From assembly GCA_963718355.1 (NCBI GenBank), contig CAVQZA010000013.1:1-64000 (forward strand): a stretch of DNA of 64,000 nt, read 5' to 3'. Source of the stretch: CAVQZA01 sp963718355. Lineage in GTDB: Bacteria > Actinomycetota > Thermoleophilia > Gaiellales > Gaiellaceae. Each line of letters opens with the position of its first letter. Within the stretch, counting starts at the first letter, position 1. Positions 58,290-64,000 of this stretch are shown in pieces. The notes beneath the pieces were generated by a model. It did not search any database. It was not told the DNA's origin and worked only from the letters and a program-made list of their open reading frames with translations. The translations under genes were made by a program, and so were the position numbers.

Positions 58290-59014
58290 CGAACCGCCCA
58301 GCTGACCTCGGTGCGCATCGAGAACCGGTACTCGCCCTCGGGTAGCAGCGCGCCGAGCTCGTCCATCACACGCCGCCGCTCATCGTCTGGGAGATGGGCG
58401 ATGAGGCTCAGCGAGACGGCGAAGGCAAGGACGCCCTCGCGGTTCGACACCTGCTCGTGCTCGACGTCTCCGTGCGAGATCTCGCCGAACGGGCCGCGTG
58501 CGATCGCGTCGGACCACTCTGTCTCCGAATACGTCCGGTTCTCGAACAGCACACGCATCCGCTCGCGATAGGCGTCCGGCAGCGGTGAGGGCGCCTCGTC
58601 GTCCACCTCGTTGCGGACGACCGCGAGCACGCCTCCGGGCTCCAGCACGCGGGCGATCTCGGCGATCGCGGTGTCGTTCGCGAACCAGTGGATCGCCTGG
58701 GCGACGAACACGGCACCGACTTCGCCGTCCCCGAGCGGGATCGCCTCGGCCCGACCGTCGAGCACCTCTGCGTTCGGCGCGTGGCGCGAGATGATCGCCC
58801 GCATTCCGGGGAGCGGCTCGACGGCGATCACCCGCCGGTAGCGCGGCGCGAGGACCCGCGTGAGCTTCCCGGTTCCCGCCGCGAGATCGAGCACGGTCGC
58901 CGTCGCGGGGACGGGGAGGAGGTCGAGCACGTCGGCGGGGTAGCCCGGCCGGCCGCGGTCGTACTCCTCGGCGACTCGCTCGAAGCTCAGGGCTCGTTCG
59001 GCGCGGTCGGTCAT
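58265..59014 (-). CDS. Class I SAM-dependent methyltransferase
   Basis: The 249-aa protein has the Rossmann methyltransferase core: motif I TVLDLAAGTGKLTRVLA (about 37-53), motif II acidic VIAVEPLPGM, EVLDGRAEAIPLGDGEV and FVAQAIHWF, then LEPGGVLAVV. The overall pattern resembles UbiE/trans-aconitate-methyltransferase-like enzymes acting on small molecules. Start ATG 59014 precedes the typical RALSFERVAEEYDRGRPGY. Substrate unknown. Confidence 0.88.
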   Translation of the reverse strand: MTDRAERALSFERVAEEYDRGRPGYPADVLDLLPVPATATVLDLAAGTGKLTRVLAPRYRRVIAVEPLPGMRAIISRHAPNAEVLDGRAEAIPLGDGEVGAVFVAQAIHWFANDTAIAEIARVLEPGGVLAVVRNEVDDEAPSPLPDAYRERMRVLFENRTYSETEWSDAIARGPFGEISHGDVEHEQVSNREGVLAFAVSLSLIAHLPDDERRRVMDELGALLPEGEYRFSMRTEVSWAVRQSSAPES

Positions 59015-59054
59015 GGGCCAAGCATGCACGATCGAAAAGGTTGGGGCGCGGGGG

Positions 59055-59097
59055 TTGCGTTGTGGGGAATGGTGGACTACAGTGGGGGAAAGTGGAG
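59055..59097 (+). promoter_or_regulatory. mraZ promoter with four-repeat MraZ box
   Basis: TGG-starting repeats occur at 59063, 59073, 59083 and 59093, exactly 10 bp apart (TGGGG, TGGAC, TGGGG, TGGAG). This fits the MraZ box, known as TGGGN direct repeats on a 10-bp period. The promoter TTGCGT (59055-59060), 17 bp, TACAGT (59078-59083) overlaps the repeats, so MraZ would block its own promoter. The mraZ ATG is at 59118 with AAAGG upstream. Confidence 0.75.
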
Positions 59098-59117
59098 ATC
59101 GAGAAAGGCGCCCCCGC

Positions 59118-59552
59118 ATGCTTCTCGGCGAGTACGAGCACACGATCGACGACAAGAACCGCCTCACGCTGCCGGCCAAGTTCCGGCAGGCGTTCGTCGA
59201 CGGCGTCGTCGTCACGCGCGGGCTCGACGGCTGCCTCTACGCCTTCACGCGCACCGACTGGCAGCAGCTGGTCGACACGCAGCTTCGCACGCTCGATCCG
59301 CTCAGCCGCGAGGGCCGCCTGATGGCGCGCCACTTCTTTTCCGGCGCGACCGAGGCGGAGCTCGACAAGCAGGGCCGCGTGATGATCCCGGCCGCGCTCA
59401 GCGAGAGCGCCAAGCTCGGCAAGGACGTCGTCGTCGCCGGTGTGTTCGACCACCTCGAGATCTGGGACCGCACGACCTGGCGTGAGCAGCTCAAGGAAGT
59501 AGAAGGGAGCGCAGAGCATGTTGCCGAACGTCTTGCAGCCAAGCGCGACTGA
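59118..59552 (+). CDS. mraZ: Division/cell-wall cluster transcriptional repressor MraZ
   Basis: The 144-aa protein has two SpoVT-AbrB-like repeats. The first has GEYEHTIDDKNRLTLPAKFR and the second ELDKQGRVMIPAALSESAKL. It represses the dcw cluster promoter by binding the TGGGN repeats just upstream. It is the first gene of the cluster, and its end overlaps rsmH by 35 bp. Confidence 0.97.
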   Translation: MLLGEYEHTIDDKNRLTLPAKFRQAFVDGVVVTRGLDGCLYAFTRTDWQQLVDTQLRTLDPLSREGRLMARHFFSGATEAELDKQGRVMIPAALSESAKLGKDVVVAGVFDHLEIWDRTTWREQLKEVEGSAEHVAERLAAKRD

Positions 59553-60477
59553 TCACGTCCCCGTCCTCGCCGAGGAGGTGCGTGAGGCGCTCGCGGTGCG
59601 CCCCGGCGAGACGGTCGTCGACGGCACCTTCGGCGCGGGCGGTCACGCACGCCTGCTCGGCGCCGACCTGCAAGGCTCCGGCCGCTTCATCGCCGTCGAT
59701 CAGGACCCGGCCGTGAAGCCGTACTACGAGCGCTTCCGCAGCCACGCCGGCGGCGTCCAGACGCGCCTGCTCCGCGGGAACTTCTCGACGGTGCTCCAGC
59801 AGCTCGCCTCGAACGGAGTGGAGGCCGATGCGATCCTGCTCGACCTCGGCGTCTCGAGCATGCAGCTCGACCGGCCCGAGCGCGGGTTCTCGTACGCATC
59901 CGATGCCCCGCTCGACATGCGCATGGATCCCTCCGCGGAGACTTCGGCGCGGGAGCTCGTGAACGAGCTCGACGAGCGCGAGTTGCAGACCATCTTCCAC
60001 CGCTACGGCGAGGAGCGCTACGCGAAGCAGATCGCGAGGGCGATCGTGCGCAGGCGGCGCGAGCGGCCGTTCGAGCGGACGGGCGACCTCGTCGACACGA
60101 TTCGCGCGGCGATTCCGGCGCCGGCCCGCTTCGGCGAGGGTCATCCGGCGAAGCGTGTCTTCCAGGCGTTGCGGATCGCGGTCAACGACGAGCTGCGCTC
60201 CCTCGAGGAGGCGCTGCCCGCCGCGCTCGAGATGCTGCGGCCGGGCGGGCGGCTCTGCGTGATCAGCTTCCACTCGCTCGAGGACCGGATCGTGAAGACG
60301 TTCCTGCGCGAGGGCGAGCGCGGCTGCATCTGTCCGCCGGACTTCCCGGTCTGCGTCTGCGGGCACGAGCCGGTCTTGCGCGCGCTTCAGCGCCGGCCGG
60401 TGCGCCCGTCGCCCGACGAGATTGCGGCGAATCCGCGCGCGGCCTCTGCGCGGATGAGGGCGGCGGTGAAGGCATAG
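59518..60477 (+). CDS. rsmH: 16S rRNA (cytosine-1402-N4)-methyltransferase RsmH
   Basis: The 319-aa rRNA methyltransferase has HVPVLAEEVREAL, motif I DGTFGAGGHARLLLGAD-like segment (residues about 36-50), LLDLGVSSMQLDRPERGFSY, RALRIAVNDEL-type segment and CVISFHSLEDRIVKTFLRE. Length is standard. The ATG at 59518 lies inside the mraZ end, with AAGGGAG upstream. Confidence 0.97.
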   Translation: MLPNVLQPSATDHVPVLAEEVREALAVRPGETVVDGTFGAGGHARLLGADLQGSGRFIAVDQDPAVKPYYERFRSHAGGVQTRLLRGNFSTVLQQLASNGVEADAILLDLGVSSMQLDRPERGFSYASDAPLDMRMDPSAETSARELVNELDERELQTIFHRYGEERYAKQIARAIVRRRRERPFERTGDLVDTIRAAIPAPARFGEGHPAKRVFQALRIAVNDELRSLEEALPAALEMLRPGGRLCVISFHSLEDRIVKTFLREGERGCICPPDFPVCVCGHEPVLRALQRRPVRPSPDEIAANPRAASARMRAAVKA

Positions 60478-60479
60478 CC

Positions 60480-60854
60480 ATGGCTGCCTGGTCCAGTGCA
60501 GCGCCAAACGAGACTCCGGCCGTCCGGACGCGTCCGCGCGCGCAGACGAAGCCGCGTGCCTCAGCCAAGCCGCAGCGTCGGGTCGCGGGTGGGATCGTCT
60601 GGATCGTGGTGCTCGGCGTCCTGCTCGCGGGCGTCGTCGCGATGAACGTCGCCGTGCTGCAGCTGAACATCGGCCTCGATCACCTCGGCCGGGAGCGCGC
60701 GAACCTGATCGCCCAGAACGACGCACTCGCCGCGCAGCTGTCGAGCGCGGCGGCGGCGCCGAAGATCCAGGCGCTCGCGAGGGTGAAGCTCGGGTACGTG
60801 CCCGCGCCGTCCACCGACACGAGCTACGTGGAGCTCGGGCCGCGGGCCAAGTGA
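60480..60854 (+). CDS. ftsL: FtsL-like cell-division protein
   Basis: The 124-aa protein has a basic, proline-rich N-terminus, one membrane helix (about residues 37-58) and an external leucine-rich coiled coil (LQLNIGLDHLGRERANLIAQ) ending in a short hydrophobic motif (ARVKLGYVPAP). Sequence conservation is low, as usual for FtsL. Position between rsmH and ftsI and topology give the assignment. Its stop overlaps the ftsI GTG. Confidence 0.85.
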   Translation: MAAWSSAAPNETPAVRTRPRAQTKPRASAKPQRRVAGGIVWIVVLGVLLAGVVAMNVAVLQLNIGLDHLGRERANLIAQNDALAAQLSSAAAAPKIQALARVKLGYVPAPSTDTSYVELGPRAK

Positions 60855-62536
60855 GCCGGAGGCAGGTCAACCGCCGGATCCGCCTGCTCCTCGCCGTCCT
60901 CGTCCTCGCCCTCGCCGGGACGCTGGCGCGCGCGGTCTGGCTCCAGGGAGTGCAGGCCGCATCGCTGTCCAGGATGGCCGCGTCCCAGCACCGGGAGACG
61001 GTTGTCGTCCCGGCCGGTCGCGGCACGATCTACGACCGAACCGGCCTCCAGCTCGCGATCGGCGAGCAGGACACGACCGTGTACGCCGATCCGCGCCAGA
61101 TCCACGATCCACGCGCCGTCGCGCTCGCCGCGGGGCACGCGCTCGGGATCGCGCCGGCGACGCTGTATCCGGACCTCGCCGACAAGACCCACGGCTTCGT
61201 CTACCTCGCCCGCAAAGCCGATCCGGCGAAGGCCTCGGCACTCGCGAAGCTGGGAATCAGCGGTCTCGGCTTCTATCCCGAGGAACGGCGGACGTACCCG
61301 CAGGGCACCGTCGCCTCGCAGGTGCTCGGCTTCGCGGGCGTCGACAATCACGGTCTTGCGGGGCTCGAGCTCCAGCTCGACAAGACGCTTTCGGGCGCAC
61401 CCGGCAAGGAGACGATCGTCAAGGATCCGTTCGGCCGCGCAATCGATGTGGTCAGCCAGACGCCCGAGCGCGAGGGCCGCAACGCGTTTCTGACGATCGA
61501 TCACACGATTCAGGCGAACGCAGAGCTCGTCCTGCGCCAGACGCTGGCCAAGTGGGGCGCGAAGAGCGCGACGGCGATCGTGCTCGACCCGCACACCGGC
61601 GCGGTGCTGGCGATGGCGTCGGCGCCCGGGTACGACGCGAACAACTTTTCCAGCGTCCCGCAGCGGCTGCAGGACAACCACGCCGTTCTGGACGTGTATG
61701 AGCCGGGTTCGACGTTCAAGCTCGTCACCGTCGCGGGCGTGCTTTCCGAGCGGCTGGTGAATCCGAGCACGGCGTTCACGCTTCCCTATTCGATCCGCGT
61801 CGCCGACCGCACGATCCACGACGCCGAGAAGCGCGGCACGGAGCGGCTGACGGTGGCGCAGATCCTCTCGCACTCGTCGAACGTCGGTGCGATCACGCTC
61901 GCCGAGCGGCTCGGCAAGGATCAGCTCGCGTCGTGGATCACGAAGTTCGGGTTCGGGAAGCCGACGGGCATCGACTTCCCGGGCGAGAGCCAGGGCATCG
62001 TGCTGCCGGTGAACCTGTGGTCGGGCTCGACGATCGGCAATGTCCCGATCGGACAGGGCATCGGCGTGACGCCGATTCAGATGGCGTCGGTCTACGGGGC
62101 GATGGCGAACAACGGCGTCTGGGTCGAGCCGCATCTCGTCGACCATCTCTCGGGCGGCGCGGCGCCGAAGCTGAAGCGGCGGCGGCTTGTCACGCCGACG
62201 GTTTCCGCCCAGATCAAGTCGATGCTCGAGGACGTGGTCTCGGAGGGCACGGGCACGTTGGCGGCGGTGCCCGGCTACAAGGTCGCCGGGAAGACGGGCA
62301 CCGCGCAGAAGCCTGACGGGCACGGCGGCTATTCGTCGTCGCGGTACGTCGCGTCGTTCGTCGGGATGGTGCCGGCCTCGCGGCCGAAGCTCGTGATCCT
62401 CGTGATGGTCGACGAGCCGCACGGCGCGATCTGGGGCGGTGTCGTCGCAGCGCCCGCGTTCTCGCAGATCGCGCAGTTCGACATGCAGTACCTCGAAGTC
62501 CCGCCGGACGCGCCGGCCACCACCGGCACGAAGTAG
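60851..62536 (+). CDS. ftsI: Peptidoglycan transpeptidase FtsI (penicillin-binding protein 3)
   Basis: The 561-aa class B PBP has an N-terminal membrane anchor (about 10-30), a pedestal domain beginning VPAGRGTIYDRTGLQLA, and a transpeptidase domain. Catalytic motifs: SxxK in YEPGSTFKLV (Ser near 285), SxN in SHSSNVGAITL (about 340) and KTG in VAGKTGTAQKP (about 480). It makes septal cross-links with FtsW. The GTG start overlaps the ftsL stop (GTGA). A 148-bp gap to murE follows. Confidence 0.97.
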   Translation: MSRRQVNRRIRLLLAVLVLALAGTLARAVWLQGVQAASLSRMAASQHRETVVVPAGRGTIYDRTGLQLAIGEQDTTVYADPRQIHDPRAVALAAGHALGIAPATLYPDLADKTHGFVYLARKADPAKASALAKLGISGLGFYPEERRTYPQGTVASQVLGFAGVDNHGLAGLELQLDKTLSGAPGKETIVKDPFGRAIDVVSQTPEREGRNAFLTIDHTIQANAELVLRQTLAKWGAKSATAIVLDPHTGAVLAMASAPGYDANNFSSVPQRLQDNHAVLDVYEPGSTFKLVTVAGVLSERLVNPSTAFTLPYSIRVADRTIHDAEKRGTERLTVAQILSHSSNVGAITLAERLGKDQLASWITKFGFGKPTGIDFPGESQGIVLPVNLWSGSTIGNVPIGQGIGVTPIQMASVYGAMANNGVWVEPHLVDHLSGGAAPKLKRRRLVTPTVSAQIKSMLEDVVSEGTGTLAAVPGYKVAGKTGTAQKPDGHGGYSSSRYVASFVGMVPASRPKLVILVMVDEPHGAIWGGVVAAPAFSQIAQFDMQYLEVPPDAPATTGTK

Positions 62537-62561
62537 GGACGTCACGAGGACCCATCCCAAT

Positions 62562-62581
62562 CCCCCACCCACCCACGGGGG
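62562..62581 (+). terminator. Weak C5/G5 hairpin in the ftsI-murE gap
   Basis: Five C (62562-62566) can pair with five G (62577-62581) across a 10-nt C-rich loop, 26 nt after the ftsI stop. It may cause partial termination, which would fit murE having its own promoter. Confidence 0.3.
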
Positions 62582-62672
62582 AAGAGAGAGTAGGCGAGAA
62601 ATTCGCACGCGTCTGTGTCAGGTCTGTGCCGATTCTGAAACCGCTCTCGGCGGCCCTGTCGGCTTGCCGGGG

Positions 62673-62678
62673 TAGGCT
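62673..62678 (+). promoter_or_regulatory. Leaderless-type -10 box (TAGGCT) of murE
   Basis: TAGGCT is followed by 6 nt and the murE ATG at 62685. No Shine-Dalgarno is visible, which supports leaderless translation and a separate murE promoter inside the division cluster. Confidence 0.5.
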
Positions 62679-62684
62679 GAATCG

Positions 62685-64000
62685 ATGGAACTGGAGCGCC
62701 TGGCCCAAGCGCTCGCTCCGCTCGAGGTCGCCGCTCCGGCGCCGGCGGACGTGCGCGAGCTTGCCTACGACGCGCGCCTCGTCGAGCCGGGCTCCCTCTT
62801 CTTCTGCATTCCCGGCGCGCGCTCCGACGGGCACGACTTCGCGCCCGAAGCGGTGGCGAACGGCGCCGTCGCGCTCGTCGTCGAACGGCGCCTAGACCTC
62901 CCGGCGCCGCAGCTGATCGTCGCCGACGCGCGCGCTGCGATGTCCCGTGCGGCCGTGGCCTTCTTCGGCGATCCGACGGAGGAGCTCGCCGTCGCGGGCG
63001 TCACCGGCACGAACGGGAAGACGACGACCGCCTTTCTCCTCTTCGCGGTCCTCGCGGCTGCCGGCCGGCGCCCCGGCCTCGTCGGCACGATCGAGTGCCG
63101 CGTCGGCGGCGAGCGACGCGCGGTGCAACGGACGACGCCCGAGGCGATCGACCTCCAACGCACGTTCCGCGAGATGCTCGACGTCGGCGACCGCAGCTGC
63201 GCGATCGAGGCCTCGTCGCACGCCTCCGCGCTCGGCCGTCTCGACGGCACGCGCTTCGCGACGCTCGTGTTCACGAACCTGAGCCAGGATCACCTCGACT
63301 TCCACGGCACGATGGACGACTACTTCGAGTCGAAGCGGCGCCTCTTCGGGACATCGCCGGCGGCGGTGAACATCGGCGACGCGTGGGGCAGGCGCCTCGC
63401 CGACGAGCTGCGGGCGGACGGCGGCACGCTCGTCACCTTCGGCTTTGCGGACGACGCGGACGTTCAGGCCGACGCGCTCGAGGTCACGTCGGGGGGAGCC
63501 CGCTTCACCGCCGACGGCCTCGACGTCACCACACCCTTGCGCGGTCGCTTCAACATCGAGAACGTCCTCGGCACCGTTGCCGCCGCGCGCCTGCTCGGGC
63601 TCGAGGACGCCGCCGTCGCGCACGGGATCGCCTCGCTGCGGGGCGTGCCCGGCCGCTTTGAAGCCGTGGACGAGGGACAGCCGTTCGCAGTGATCGTCGA
63701 CTATGCGCACACGCCGGAGGCGCTGGACAACGTCCTGCGTAGCGCGCGTGACCTGGCCTCGGGCCGCCTCATCTGCGTTTTCGGCTGCGGCGGCGACCGC
63801 GACCGCGGCAAGCGACCACTGATGGGCCGGGCCGTGGCAGCTCTCGCCGACCGCGTGATCGTCACCTCGGACAACCCGCGCAGCGAGGATCCGCTGGCGA
63901 TCATCGAGGAGATCGTCGCCGGCGCACCCACCGCGGAGGTCGAGCCTGACCGCGCCGCGGCGATCGGCCGCGCTATCGAGCTCGCGGCAGACGGCGACGT
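62685..64000 (+). CDS. murE: UDP-N-acetylmuramoyl-tripeptide synthetase MurE (3' end outside window)
   Basis: It adds the third amino acid to the peptidoglycan stem peptide. 438 codons are visible and the gene runs off the window. The N-terminal domain has RELAYDARLVEPGSLFFCI. The central ligase domain has the P-loop GVTGTNGKTTTAFL (about 105-118), TTPEAIDLQ and NLSQDHLDFHGTM. The C-terminal domain shows DYAHTPEALDNVL and VTSDNPRSEDPLAII. The DNPR tetrapeptide indicates meso-diaminopimelate as substrate. A TAGGCT box 6 nt upstream suggests its own promoter. Confidence 0.96.
   Translation, partial: MELERLAQALAPLEVAAPAPADVRELAYDARLVEPGSLFFCIPGARSDGHDFAPEAVANGAVALVVERRLDLPAPQLIVADARAAMSRAAVAFFGDPTEELAVAGVTGTNGKTTTAFLLFAVLAAAGRRPGLVGTIECRVGGERRAVQRTTPEAIDLQRTFREMLDVGDRSCAIEASSHASALGRLDGTRFATLVFTNLSQDHLDFHGTMDDYFESKRRLFGTSPAAVNIGDAWGRRLADELRADGGTLVTFGFADDADVQADALEVTSGGARFTADGLDVTTPLRGRFNIENVLGTVAAARLLGLEDAAVAHGIASLRGVPGRFEAVDEGQPFAVIVDYAHTPEALDNVLRSARDLASGRLICVFGCGGDRDRGKRPLMGRAVAALADRVIVTSDNPRSEDPLAIIEEIVAGAPTAEVEPDRAAAIGRAIELAADGD

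Noticed and set aside
1..64000. CRISPR arrays, rRNA and tRNA genes
   Set aside because: No regularly spaced direct repeats and no tRNA-like T-loop/acceptor patterns were found by reading; a dedicated scan (tRNAscan-SE, CRISPR finder) would settle it.

Overview
The window is very GC-rich, codon third positions are almost always G or C, and genes are tightly packed with 4-bp start/stop overlaps. The gene set points to a deep-branching actinobacterium, most likely class Thermoleophilia (Gaiellales/Solirubrobacterales-like). It includes a fused PafB-PafC WYL regulator, the mraZ-rsmH-ftsL-ftsI-murE division cluster, a decaprenyl-phosphate phosphoribosyltransferase, a cyclic 2,3-diphosphoglycerate cassette and many apparently leaderless promoters. 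This placement is inferred from gene content; no rRNA or tRNA gene was seen.

Layout. 0.05-6.7 kb: manB-thioesterase-GAF operon, divergent from a large cyclase/ATPase/TPR gene broken by a 1-nt frameshift, then a TIM-barrel protein and a VOC protein. 6.8-10.7 kb: cytochrome c maturation genes (ccmE of the CxxxY type, ccmF, a ccmI-like stub) and an M23 peptidase. 10.8-13.1 kb: nuclease-like protein, hpt and mntH, with a DtxR/MntR-type operator against the mntH start. 13.1-17.1 kb: four-gene phosphoglycerate operon (phosphoesterase, cyclic-2,3-DPG synthetase, 2-phosphoglycerate kinase, GlpX). 17.2-19.4 kb: an ECF sigma factor with a small partner, a cyclodeaminase-fold protein, an MsrA-like protein without the catalytic Cys, and a MIP18-type Fe-S factor. 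19.4-22.5 kb: accessory segment with looser base composition carrying two MshEN-domain proteins, one with a long coiled coil. 22.5-31 kb: sulfurtransferase, surface protein, MDR oxidoreductase, queG, pafBC with an orphan DNA methyltransferase, and two zinc-ribbon proteins. 31-36 kb: aldehyde dehydrogenase, thiolase, 3-hydroxyacyl-CoA dehydrogenase, cation/proton antiporter. 36.6-40.7 kb: two-component system, a 171-bp imperfect palindrome, a UbiA-family transferase and a flippase-like protein. 41.1-46.6 kb: queA-tgt-yajC-secDF. 46.6-52 kb: membrane proteins, a frameshifted YCII gene, an atypical SDR, cupin, GNAT, lytic transglycosylase and globin. 52-59 kb: flippase-like protein, UbiB kinase, a degenerate response regulator, msrB, ogt with a second ECF sigma factor, a PfkB kinase and a methyltransferase. 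59.1-64 kb: mraZ-rsmH-ftsL-ftsI-murE, with murE cut by the window end.

Links between genes. queG, queA and tgt are three steps of queuosine tRNA modification. The ccm genes handle haem delivery to c-type cytochromes. Thiolase and 3-hydroxyacyl-CoA dehydrogenase are consecutive beta-oxidation steps. MsrB and Ogt are repair functions.

Standing out: the 171-bp palindrome at 38696-38866; TANNNT boxes 6-7 nt before many start codons; two genes that appear to start at CTG inside CTGA overlaps; four convergent gene pairs whose TAG stops share one CTAG; three genes each broken by exactly one extra base; the MshEN pair; and the MntR-like and MraZ operators.
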